Assembly: GCA_002391275.1 (NCBI GenBank)
Contig: DGSC01000010.1
Span: 1 to 17,185 of the forward strand
Reading direction: 5' to 3'
Length of the DNA: 17,185 bases
From: Prevotellaceae bacterium UBA4372
GTDB lineage: Bacteria > Bacteroidota > Bacteroidia > Bacteroidales > Bacteroidaceae
A model generated the notes under the pieces. That model worked only from the letters and a program-made list of their open reading frames with translations. It had not been told where the DNA came from and ran no database searches. Positions 1-6,831 of this stretch are shown one piece after another. Position numbers and translations under genes: made by a program. How positions within the stretch are numbered: the stretch's first letter is position 1; each line of letters starts with the position of its first letter.

Positions 1-748
1 GCAGATGGAAATGCAGTTCTTTGTCAAGCCGGGTACTGAGCTCGATTGGTTTGCCAAATGGAAGCAGACGCGTATGGCCTGGCACCAAGCTCTCGGTTTC
101 GGTGCCGAGAACTACCGTTTCCACGACCACGACAAGCTGGCTCATTACGCCAACGCCGCTACGGACATCGAGTTCCGCATGCCTTTCGGTTTCAAAGAAG
201 TCGAGGGTATTCACTCACGTACCAACTTCGACCTCACGCAACACGCCAAGTACAGTGGCAAGAAGATTGAATACTTCGACCCCGAGACAAATGAGAGTTA
301 CACGCCGTTCGTCATAGAAACCTCTATCGGCGTCGACCGTATGTTCCTCAGTGTCATGTGCCACAGCTACTGCGAAGAGCAGTTGGAAAATGGCGAGACG
401 CGTGTCGTGTTGCGCCTGCCGGCTGCCTTGGCACCCGTGAAGCTCGCCGTGTTGCCGTTGGTGAAGAAGGACGGTCTGCCCGAGGTGGCTCAGGAAATCG
501 TCAATGACCTTCGTTTCCACTTCAACTGCAAGTATGACGAGAAGGACACCATCGGTAAGCGCTACCGCCGCATGGACGCCATCGGTTGCCCCTACTGCGT
601 TACCATCGACCACGATACGCTTGAGGATCACTGCGTCACCCTCCGTGACCGTGACACGATGGAGCAGAAGCGTGTGCCCATCGCCGACCTCCGTGGCATC
701 ATCGAGGACAAGGTGAGCATCACCAGCTTGCTGAAGAAACTTCTGTAG
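1..748 (+). CDS. glyS: Glycyl-tRNA synthetase (class II, dimeric type), C-terminal half, 5' truncated by window
   Basis: Charges tRNA-Gly with glycine in the cytoplasm. The reading frame is open from base 2, so the gene begins left of the window. About 248 codons are visible, roughly half of the usual ~510-residue eukaryote/archaea-like GlyRS found in Bacteroidetes. Seen: QMEMQFF near the left edge (class II motif 2 region), the EGIHSRTNFDL block that follows it in this family, and motif 3 as ETSIGVDRMF with the invariant Arg at base ~335. After this comes the anticodon-binding domain, from LAPVKLAVLPLV to the end, with the IGKRYRRMDAIGCPYC segment. The FKBP lipoprotein gene follows 48 bp downstream on the same strand with no hairpin between, so the two are probably co-transcribed. 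Identification is secure; only the amino-terminal half is unseen. Confidence 0.96.
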   Translation, partial: QMEMQFFVKPGTELDWFAKWKQTRMAWHQALGFGAENYRFHDHDKLAHYANAATDIEFRMPFGFKEVEGIHSRTNFDLTQHAKYSGKKIEYFDPETNESYTPFVIETSIGVDRMFLSVMCHSYCEEQLENGETRVVLRLPAALAPVKLAVLPLVKKDGLPEVAQEIVNDLRFHFNCKYDEKDTIGKRYRRMDAIGCPYCVTIDHDTLEDHCVTLRDRDTMEQKRVPIADLRGIIEDKVSITSLLKKLL

Positions 749-796
749 AAAAGAGATTGGAATAATAATATAAGATACACAATATAAGCATAATAT

Positions 797-1477
797 ATGG
801 AAAAGGGTAATGAACAAAAGAGAGGCTTGGGTTATCGCATATCAGTATTGCTGAGGCGTTCCTTCCGTCCTCATATCTTATCTCTTATGTTCTGTGTCTT
901 ATGTGTAATGCTGTCTGCGGCCTGTTCCGATGATACTGTAGACTTCGATCCCTATCATGATTGGAAATCTCGCAATGAGGCTTGGTTCAAGCAGATAGCC
1001 GACTCGGCTCATCGAGGCGGCAGCGAATGGCTGATGTTCAAGTCAACGCTGAAAAGTCCAAAGTATCAAAGCGGGGTGCTGGGCGACAGCATCTTTGTGC
1101 ATGTGCTGAAACGCGGCACGGGCGACGTACGTCCAGCCTATACCGACAGCGTGCGTATCAATTTCCGCGGCTCGTTGATGCCTACTGTTGATGAGCAGGG
1201 AAATCCCTTGACGACTATCTTCAGTCAGACCTATTACCAGAGCTTCGACCCATTGACGGCTTCTCCGCAGAAAGCATGCATCTCGTCGTTTACGGAAGGT
1301 TTTGCAACTGCTTTGGAGAATATGGTAGAGGGTGACGATTGGTTGGTCTACATTCCCTATCAACTTTTCTATGGAGAAAAAGCCAACGGCGTTATTCCTG
1401 CTTACAGTGCAGCATGCTTCCGCATCAATTTGGTAGCTGTCTATCCTGTAGGAACGGTCGTGCCAGATTGGAAATAG
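797..1477 (+). CDS. FKBP-type peptidyl-prolyl cis-trans isomerase, predicted lipoprotein
   Basis: 226 residues. The N-terminus has a basic stretch (KRGLGYRISVLLRR), then a hydrophobic core (residues 28-42) and a lipobox-like LSAAC with Cys43, followed by acidic SDD. This suggests export and lipidation. The FKBP fold occupies about residues 115-216: SVRINFRGSLM, then GFATALENMVEGDDW, the IPYQLFYGEK segment and a final ACFRINLVAVYP strand, in the usual order. The n-region is long. A second ATG at base 887 (Met31) would leave a shorter signal without basic residues, so the first ATG is preferred. FKBP lipoproteins downstream of glyS are common in Bacteroidales. The gliding protein GldI is also an FKBP lipoprotein, and gldH lies next door, but this is only suggestive. 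The stop is 3 bp from the stop of convergent gldH. Confidence 0.88.
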   Translation: MEKGNEQKRGLGYRISVLLRRSFRPHILSLMFCVLCVMLSAACSDDTVDFDPYHDWKSRNEAWFKQIADSAHRGGSEWLMFKSTLKSPKYQSGVLGDSIFVHVLKRGTGDVRPAYTDSVRINFRGSLMPTVDEQGNPLTTIFSQTYYQSFDPLTASPQKACISSFTEGFATALENMVEGDDWLVYIPYQLFYGEKANGVIPAYSAACFRINLVAVYPVGTVVPDWK

Positions 1478-1480
1478 TAC

Positions 1481-1966
1481 TTAGTGCATCGGCTCTAAGT
1501 GTAACCCGATATCAAAAATCCCCTGAATACCTTGTTCACGCATGATATGGTAAACAAGGAATTCGGGGGATTCTTTTTTGTCAAAATGTATTTGTCCTAC
1601 AGCCTGTTCTGTTTCGTGTAGGACCACGCCAGCCGTAGTCCAACGTCCTCGTGGGTTGGCCAAAATGAGGTGCAAGGTATCGCGACGCGGATGTTGCATG
1701 AGGTTGGAGCGCCGTTCGCAGACGAGCCATAAGTCGCGGTAGTTGAAATGCTGGCCCAAGCGTACGCTGATGCTCAGCTCATTGTCGGCAGCCAGCAGGG
1801 CGGTGTCGGGCTTGAAGCGCAAGGTGTCAGTGTTTCGCCAATCATCGGCATCGACATGGCGAAACTCATAATAAGGCATGACGTGCATGCCTAAGCGCCC
1901 GTTGCAACCTGTAGCGGCGAGCAACGTGCAGAGCACTATACATATATATATTACGCGTGCGCGCAT
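1481..1966 (-). CDS. gldH: GldH family lipoprotein
   Basis: 161 residues. Start chosen at the ATG at 1966, because MRARVIYICIVLCTLLAATGC is a complete lipoprotein signal (Arg-rich n-region, hydrophobic core, ATGC lipobox with Cys21), and the reading frame upstream of it is only the antisense of ricT codons. After the lipid Cys comes YEFRHVDADDWRNTDTLRF, with the W..TDTLRF pattern of GldH. Then follows a beta-rich domain ending GIQGIFDIGLHLEPMH. GldH is an envelope lipoprotein needed for gliding in Flavobacterium; non-gliding Bacteroidales keep a homologue whose role is not settled. The start is 16 bp after the ricT stop on the same strand, so the pair forms an operon. The 3' coding part also contains the FKBP terminator, and the start codon sits in a purine-pyrimidine alternating tract. 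Confidence 0.85.
   Translation of the reverse strand: MRARVIYICIVLCTLLAATGCNGRLGMHVMPYYEFRHVDADDWRNTDTLRFKPDTALLAADNELSISVRLGQHFNYRDLWLVCERRSNLMQHPRRDTLHLILANPRGRWTTAGVVLHETEQAVGQIHFDKKESPEFLVYHIMREQGIQGIFDIGLHLEPMH
1517..1579 (+). terminator. Rho-independent-type terminator of the glyS-FKBP transcript, embedded in gldH coding sequence
   Basis: The 20-nt arms 1517-1536 and 1553-1572 pair with one G-T wobble and one A-A mismatch around a 16-nt loop. The right arm is followed by CTTTTTT (1573-1579). On the + strand this is a strong intrinsic terminator starting 40 bp after the FKBP stop. It lies wholly inside the 3' coding region of gldH on the other strand. The AAAAA just left of the stem (1514-1518) would give a T-run for minus-strand transcripts, but inside gldH codons. 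Confidence 0.85.
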
Positions 1967-1982
1967 GCGTATGAACGGTTTT

Positions 1983-3224
1983 TCACTCTTGTTGGCCTTG
2001 GTTTGCAGCCTCGTTGTGTTCGCCAGCAGGTTTACGTTTTTTCTTTTTCTTCTTGCGTTTCGACTGGTCGAAACGTGTGAGGTCGTCCTGAGTAGCCAGG
2101 TCGAGAGGCTTGTGTGCCACCTTTGCCTGCTCTTCGTTGAGGGCCTCGGGTTTCTTTCCTTCCTTGTTGAGCGCAATGATTTCGAGGGCTCTGGCAGCCG
2201 TAATGGTGGTGAGGTTAGCCGCTATGCGCTTGTCGGTGGAGTAGGTGACAAGGCCGCTGAGGATGTCGGCCTTAAAGAAGTAGTAAGTGCTGTCTATGGT
2301 CTCAAGGGTAAGTTCGCGACTGGGCAAACGCCTTGATGCCTCGACGTATTGATCGGCCTCGTAGTTCATGCAGCACTTGAGCTTGGCACATTGCCCAGCC
2401 AGCTTCTGCGGATTGAGGCTGAGGTCTTGGAAACGTGCGGCGGTAGTGCTTACGCTGACGAAGTTTTTCATCCATGTCGTACAGCATAGCTCACGGCCGC
2501 AAGGACCGAAGCCACCTATGCGTCCAGCTTCCTGTCGCGCACCAATCTGTTTCATTTCTATACGGACGTGGAAGACATCGGCCAATACCTTGATGAGCTG
2601 TCGGAAGTCTACACGGCCGTCGGCGATATAGTAGAAGATGGCTTTGTTGCCGTCGCCCTGATACTCCACGTCGCCGATTTTCATCTCCAACCCTAAGTCT
2701 TTGGCTATTTGTCGGCTCTGAATCATGGTGGCATGCTCGCGAGACTTGGCCTCGTTGTATTTCTCCATGTCCACGGGTCGCGCCTTTCGATAGACATGCT
2801 TGATATCGTCCATGTTCTTAGGGGGCGTCCGTTTCATTTGCAACAGCACGAGCTTTCCGGTCAGTGTCACGGTTCCTATGTCGTGACCAGGCGAGGCTTC
2901 TACGGCAACGATGTCGCCTTTAGCCAAAGGCAGGTGGTTGGAATTGTGGTAAAAGCCTTTGCGTGTGTTCTTGAACTGCACTTCTACCAGATCCGTAGCC
3001 TCGTCGTTGCCTGGTATGTCGGCCAGGTAGTCGTAGACGTTCAGCTGGCAACTCTGCTTGGGGCAGCCTTGGAACGAGAGGCCACGATCGGTGAAAACGG
3101 GCAGTGCTCCTCTCCTGTTGGAGGGCATTTCCTGTTGCCGTGGCTGTGTGGTGGCCGTAGCCTCTGCGGCTATCGGCTCTTCAGCAGTGTTGTTAGTCGG
3201 ATTTGTATTTTGATTAACTTCCAT
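1983..3224 (-). CDS. ricT: PSP1 domain protein, RicT (YaaT) homologue
   Basis: 413 residues, cytoplasmic. In Bacillus the RicT protein works with RicA and RicF in an Fe-S-containing complex that controls RNA maturation by RNase Y; Bacteroidetes homologues are not well characterised. Residues 1-45 are low complexity (Asn, Thr, Ala, Gln). The PSP1 core begins with the CPKQSC pair (Cys54, Cys59), continues VEVQFKNTRKGFY and DIVAVEASPGHDIGTV, and has the conserved cysteine block PCGRELCC (Cys242, 247, 248) and GQCAKLKCC (Cys279, 284, 285), likely metal ligands. The end is a basic tail with KRKKKKKKRK near residue 389, then a Glu/Gln-rich tip. This tail is beyond the family core and could touch RNA or membrane (inference). 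First gene of the ricT-gldH operon, with its own promoter at 3252-3283. Confidence 0.9.
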   Translation of the reverse strand: MEVNQNTNPTNNTAEEPIAAEATATTQPRQQEMPSNRRGALPVFTDRGLSFQGCPKQSCQLNVYDYLADIPGNDEATDLVEVQFKNTRKGFYHNSNHLPLAKGDIVAVEASPGHDIGTVTLTGKLVLLQMKRTPPKNMDDIKHVYRKARPVDMEKYNEAKSREHATMIQSRQIAKDLGLEMKIGDVEYQGDGNKAIFYYIADGRVDFRQLIKVLADVFHVRIEMKQIGARQEAGRIGGFGPCGRELCCTTWMKNFVSVSTTAARFQDLSLNPQKLAGQCAKLKCCMNYEADQYVEASRRLPSRELTLETIDSTYYFFKADILSGLVTYSTDKRIAANLTTITAARALEIIALNKEGKKPEALNEEQAKVAHKPLDLATQDDLTRFDQSKRKKKKKKRKPAGEHNEAANQGQQE

Positions 3225-3251
3225 AAGTGTCGTTTTATGCTATTGCGTTTG

Positions 3252-3283
3252 CAAAGGTAGCATTTATCTTGTATAATTACAAA
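3252..3283 (-). promoter_or_regulatory. Bacteroidetes-type promoter of ricT-gldH
   Basis: Read on the minus strand, TACCTTTG (3259-3252) fits the -7 consensus TAnnTTTG exactly. TTTG (3283-3280) lies 20 bp upstream as a -33 element. The -7 box ends 27 bp before the ricT ATG, giving a short leader. Confidence 0.75.
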
Positions 3284-3301
3284 AAAAATAGGACTTTAAC
3301 G

Positions 3302-3332
3302 TTGAAAAGTAGCCTATTAATTATTACTTTTG
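3302..3332 (+). promoter_or_regulatory. Bacteroidetes-type promoter of mnmA
   Basis: TACTTTTG (3325-3332) matches TAnnTTTG. TTG (3302-3304) lies 20 bp upstream as -33 element. The box ends 16 bp before the mnmA ATG, so the leader would be only about 10 nt. It is back to back with the ricT promoter. Confidence 0.75.
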
Positions 3333-3348
3333 TGGCCAAATTAAAGCA

Positions 3349-4482
3349 ATGAAGCCTATGAACTTAGAACTTTTGAAAGGCAAGCGCGTGGCGGCTCTGC
3401 TTTCGGGCGGCGTCGACAGCTCTGTAGCCGTAGCGCTACTTGTAGAGGCTGGCATACGTCCCGACTTGTGGTACATTCAGATAGGGCCAGACCGTGACTC
3501 CGAAGAATATACCTGTACGATAGAGGAGGACCTTGAGATGGCACGTGCCGTGGCTTATAAGTATCAGCTCTCCTTGCAGGTGGTGGATTTGCACAAGGAC
3601 TATTGGGAGCAGGTTGTGGACTACACAATGAACCGTGTTCGTCAGGGTCTCACACCCAATCCTGATGTCATGTGCAACCGGCTGATTAAGTTTGGCGTCT
3701 TCAACGACCGTGTGGGCAAGGATTATGACGTCATTGTCACGGGTCACTATGCAACCACAGAGCGCGACGGCGAAGGTCGCACTTGGCTTTGTACCAGTCC
3801 TGATCCGGTTAAGGACCAGACCGATTTCCTGGCTCAGCTACAGCCGTGGCAGTTGCAGAAAGCTTGTTTCCCTATCGGTCACCTACGTAAAGAGGAGGTG
3901 CGCGCCGTTGCAGAGCGTGAGCATTTGGCAGCCGCTCGGCGCAAGGACAGTCAGGGCATTTGTTTCCTTGGCAAGATAGATTACAATGACTACATACGCA
4001 AGTTCCTTGGCGAGCAGCCTGGTCAGGTGATTGATCGCAAGACGGGGCGCGTCCTTGGCCTGCATCGGGGACTGTGGTTCCATACGATAGGCCAGCGCAA
4101 GGGCTTAGGTTTCAGTGGAGGCCCTTGGTATGTGGTGGAGAAGGACATGAAGCGAAATATCCTTTGGGTGGTGAACGGTTACGACCCCATCGAGTCCTAT
4201 TCCGACCATTTCCAGATTGTGGCGCCTCATTGGCTCACCGTAGACCCGTTTGAGGCCGGCCTTCTGCTGCAGGGTGGCGATGGGGTTGAGAATAATGTCA
4301 CGGTGAAGATACGCCACACGCCAGACTTCTGTCCGGCGCGTGTGACAAGGCTTGAGGATGGTTCCCTGGATGTGCATACCGAGCGCCCTTTGCAGGGCGT
4401 GGCTCCAGGTCAGTTTGGTGTGCTCTACGACCTTGACAAGCATCGTTGCTACGGGTCGGGCGAGCTGCGTTTATCAGTCTGA
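3349..4482 (+). CDS. mnmA: tRNA-specific 2-thiouridylase MnmA
   Basis: 377 residues, cytoplasmic. It adenylates and thiolates U34 of tRNA-Lys, tRNA-Glu and tRNA-Gln (s2U34), taking sulfur from a persulfide carrier. Seen: PP-loop LSGGVDSS at residues 18-25, the first catalytic Cys109 in TPNPDVMCNRLIKF, TGHYATTE around residue 131, and the second catalytic Cys205 in DSQGICFLGKIDY. The TIGQRKGLGFSGGPWYVV segment and the C-terminal beta-barrel domain (VTVKIRHTP, PGQFGVLY) follow. Length is normal. Bacteroidetes often carry more than one mnmA-like gene; this copy has both cysteines, so it should be active. The ATG at 3349 is preceded by a promoter at 3302-3332. Its stop overlaps the 3' end of convergent ctpA by 9 bp. 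Confidence 0.95.
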   Translation: MKPMNLELLKGKRVAALLSGGVDSSVAVALLVEAGIRPDLWYIQIGPDRDSEEYTCTIEEDLEMARAVAYKYQLSLQVVDLHKDYWEQVVDYTMNRVRQGLTPNPDVMCNRLIKFGVFNDRVGKDYDVIVTGHYATTERDGEGRTWLCTSPDPVKDQTDFLAQLQPWQLQKACFPIGHLRKEEVRAVAEREHLAAARRKDSQGICFLGKIDYNDYIRKFLGEQPGQVIDRKTGRVLGLHRGLWFHTIGQRKGLGFSGGPWYVVEKDMKRNILWVVNGYDPIESYSDHFQIVAPHWLTVDPFEAGLLLQGGDGVENNVTVKIRHTPDFCPARVTRLEDGSLDVHTERPLQGVAPGQFGVLYDLDKHRCYGSGELRLSV

Positions 4483-6072
4483 TTCTTCCTTGCGGAGAAT
4501 CGTCAATGCCTGTTTGACGACAGGGTCGTTGGCATAGATAATCTGGAAATATTCAGTCATATCCCATAAATCGCGGGCCACGAGCGCTTTCATGATGAGT
4601 GCTACGTCGGCTCGCGTTTTTTGTAGCTCCTTGTCGTCCTTGGCTTTGAGGCTGTCTTTTCGCAGAGCTTCGTCAAGCATTTGGTCGATGACGTCTTCTG
4701 GTATCTGGAAATCTGTGCGGAAGGTGTCGAATTTCTTGTACTTGCGTGCCAGCTGTTCGCGGTTGGCATCCATGAAATGGAGGTTGGCGTTGACGATATA
4801 CGAGCGTGCGCTGAGCTCACGGTAAAGTTTAGTGTAGCGCGTAGTGTCTAAGGGCACGAAGATGTCGGGCATGATGCCTCCGCCGCCATACACGGTGCGG
4901 CCGAGTCGCAAGGTCTGGTATTTCAGGGAATCAGGAAAGTGAATGCTGTCGGCATTCGTGAGCTCGCCTCGGTTGTAGCGGTCGATGACGTCGCGGGCGT
5001 ACGTCTTGGCATCGCCTTTTTGGTAAGGTTTCTGTATGCATCGTCCCGACGGTGTGTAGTAGCGAGCCGTGGTCAGACGTATCATGCTGCCGTCCTCCAG
5101 CTCGATGGGGCGTTGTACGAGGCCTTTTCCGAAAGTGCGGCGTCCCACGATGGTCCCGCGATCATGGTCTTGGATTGCTCCTGCAAGAATCTCCGACGCC
5201 GAGGCCGAGTATTCGTCCACCAGCACTACTATGCGCCCTTTGGTGAACAAACCGCCGCCACGACTCCGGTACTCCCCGAGATTGACGCCGCCGCGTCCTC
5301 GGGTGTAGACGACCATCAGGCCCTTGTCGAGCAGCTCGGAGGCCAGGTCGGCCGCCGCGCCAAGGTAGCCTCCGCCGTTTCCTTGCAGGTCGATGATAAG
5401 GTCGCGCATGCCTTTCTTCCGTAGGCTTTTGATGGCTTCAACGACTTCAGTGTGGGTGTTGGCCGCAAAGTTCGAGAAACGAATGAGTCCTATGCCTGGC
5501 TCCACCATATATGCAGCATCAAGCGAAGTCACGGGAATTTTGTCGCGCTTGACGGTGAAGGTCAGCGTGTCCTTGATTCCACGTCTGACGATGCCCAGGT
5601 TCACTTCCGAATTCTTTGGGCCTCGCAGGCGACTCATGATGTTTTCGCGGCTCATCTTCACGCCGGCGATGGCTGTGTCGTTGACTGCCACGATGCGGTC
5701 ACCGGCTATGATGCCGGCTTTCTCCGACGGCCCTTTGGCTATGGTCTGAATTACGACGAGTGTGTCGTCGAGCATGTTAAACTGCACGCCTATGCCTTCG
5801 AAGTTGCCCTTGAGCGGTTCGTTGAGCTTCTTGGTGTCGGCGGCATTGGTGTATTGCGAATGGGGGTCGAGCTTGGTGAGCATACCCGTGATGGCATCTT
5901 CCACTTGGCGATCGATGTTGACCGTGTCCACGTACATCTGATTGATCATGATGGTCGACTGCAAAAGCTTACGGATAGCCAATTCGCGCGGGTCCATCTG
6001 CTGGGCAGAGAGCGAGAGCGGAGAAATGAGCAGTGATAGGAGTATGGTGAGAGCGGAGAAGGTTTTTTTCAT
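4474..6072 (-). CDS. ctpA: S41 family C-terminal processing peptidase (CtpA/Prc type), exported
   Basis: 532 residues. A signal peptide (MKKTFSALTILLSLLISPLS, cleavage likely at SLSAQQ, about residue 23) sends it to the periplasm. A helical segment with QVEDAITGMLTKLDPHSQY precedes a PDZ domain (about 85-175) with GIGVQF and GIIAGDRIVAVNDT. The protease core follows: LIIDLQGNGGGYL, then YSASASEILAGAIQDH with the predicted nucleophile Ser291, and TFGKGLVQ with Lys316. The 25-residue Ser-Lys spacing equals that of E. coli Prc. The rest is a helical C-terminal region. Such proteases cut or trim periplasmic proteins from their C-termini. It is last in the parE-coaD-ctpA group, but 249 bp separate it from coaD. 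No TAnnTTTG box is visible in that gap. Confidence 0.94.
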   Translation of the reverse strand: MKKTFSALTILLSLLISPLSLSAQQMDPRELAIRKLLQSTIMINQMYVDTVNIDRQVEDAITGMLTKLDPHSQYTNAADTKKLNEPLKGNFEGIGVQFNMLDDTLVVIQTIAKGPSEKAGIIAGDRIVAVNDTAIAGVKMSRENIMSRLRGPKNSEVNLGIVRRGIKDTLTFTVKRDKIPVTSLDAAYMVEPGIGLIRFSNFAANTHTEVVEAIKSLRKKGMRDLIIDLQGNGGGYLGAAADLASELLDKGLMVVYTRGRGGVNLGEYRSRGGGLFTKGRIVVLVDEYSASASEILAGAIQDHDRGTIVGRRTFGKGLVQRPIELEDGSMIRLTTARYYTPSGRCIQKPYQKGDAKTYARDVIDRYNRGELTNADSIHFPDSLKYQTLRLGRTVYGGGGIMPDIFVPLDTTRYTKLYRELSARSYIVNANLHFMDANREQLARKYKKFDTFRTDFQIPEDVIDQMLDEALRKDSLKAKDDKELQKTRADVALIMKALVARDLWDMTEYFQIIYANDPVVKQALTILRKEESD

Positions 6073-6230
6073 TGTCGTATAAACTTATTTGTTGTGGTAG
6101 GCTGTTGCTCACGGCAGGTGTCGCAGGCCTGTGCCGAATTGTTGACAGGGTCCGTCAGCCAAATATCGTGTGTTCGTTGCCCGAGAGCAAATGGCGCAAG
6201 ACACCTCATAGTAGGTTGTGCCGTTTGATG
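6073..6230. other. Leader region of ctpA without a convincing gene
   Basis: These 158 bp separate the ctpA start from the 22-bp array. Seen: an imperfect GC-rich hairpin around 6112-6136 (CGGCAGG against CCTGTGCCG), and a 46-codon minus-strand frame (6209-6069) that overlaps the ctpA ATG as ATGA. Its product resembles nothing I recognise. I see no promoter consensus on either strand. Confidence 0.4.
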
Positions 6231-6340
6231 CACCTAAGAGAATTGGCTGATGCACCTAAGAGAATTGGCTGATGCACCTAAGAGAATTGGCCGATGCTCC
6301 TAAGAGAATTCTCCGATGCGCCTAAGTCGTTTTGCCATTT
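6231..6340 (+). repeat. Array of five 22-bp repeats between coaD and ctpA
   Basis: Units begin at 6231, 6253, 6275, 6297 and 6319, in perfect 22-bp register with no spacers. Units 1-4 share CCTAAGAGAATT; units 1-3 continue GGC(T/C)GATG. Unit 4 reads TCTCCGATG in that place, and unit 5 diverges as CCTAAGTCGTTTTGCC. The CTA of unit 5 (6322-6324) is the coaD stop codon read on the minus strand (TAG). The same unit forms an array at 12543-12652. Weak in-phase units continue at 6341 and 6363 inside coaD. Confidence 0.9.
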
Positions 6341-6831
6341 GGGTTGAGCTCATCGGCCGAAGTGCCTATGTCGCTGAATCGGGGGGTATAAGCTGTGGGC
6401 AGGAAAGGAGTAATGTCTTTGCCGAAATGAGCCAGCTCCCGAACGATGGAACTTGAGAGGTAAGCCAGCGAAGGGTCGGCAAAAAGTACTACGGTGTCAA
6501 TGCCTGTGAGGCGTTTGTTGACATCAGCCATCTGAAGTTCGTACTCGTAGTCGGCCATCGTGCGTACGCCTCTCAGTATGGCCGAAACGCCGTATTGGGC
6601 TGCACAGTCGGTCGTGAGGCCACTATAGCTTGTCACGCTCACGCGTGGTTCGTTGCTATATAGCTTATTAAGGGCGCGCAGACGTTCGGCCGTGGGCAGC
6701 CATCCAGGCTTATGCTCGTTGATGCCTACGGCTATGATTATGTGGTCGAACAGTTTCAAGGCACGGCTGACGAGGTCGGCATGCCCGAGCGTGAACGGGT
6801 CGAAGCTGCCGGGAAAGAGAATCTTATTCAT
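6322..6831 (-). CDS. coaD: Phosphopantetheine adenylyltransferase
   Basis: 169 residues, cytoplasmic. Transfers AMP from ATP to 4'-phosphopantetheine, making dephospho-CoA in coenzyme A synthesis. Nucleotidyltransferase motifs are clear: FPGSFDPFTLGH (residues 6-17), LRGVR (86-90), and YLSSSIVREL (124-133, the ISSTxxRE-type motif). The usual protein ends a few residues after the FLP seen here at 143-145. This one runs on for about 24 residues (TAYTPRFSDIGTSADELNPNGKTT), encoded by bases that align in phase with degenerate 22-bp repeat units, and the stop codon lies in a unit. The start overlaps the parE stop as ATGA, which indicates translational coupling. The core is intact, so activity is expected. 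Confidence 0.95.
   Translation of the reverse strand: MNKILFPGSFDPFTLGHADLVSRALKLFDHIIIAVGINEHKPGWLPTAERLRALNKLYSNEPRVSVTSYSGLTTDCAAQYGVSAILRGVRTMADYEYELQMADVNKRLTGIDTVVLFADPSLAYLSSSIVRELAHFGKDITPFLPTAYTPRFSDIGTSADELNPNGKTT

Noticed and set aside
1967..2176. N-terminal extension of GldH
   Set aside because: It lies over ricT codons in another frame and would put the lipoprotein signal in mid-protein.
6072..6272. 66-codon plus-strand frame running into the repeat array
   Set aside because: No recognisable family or start signal; it ends in repeat-derived codons.
6231..6340. CRISPR array
   Set aside because: The units are contiguous 22-mers with no unique spacers and no cas genes nearby.
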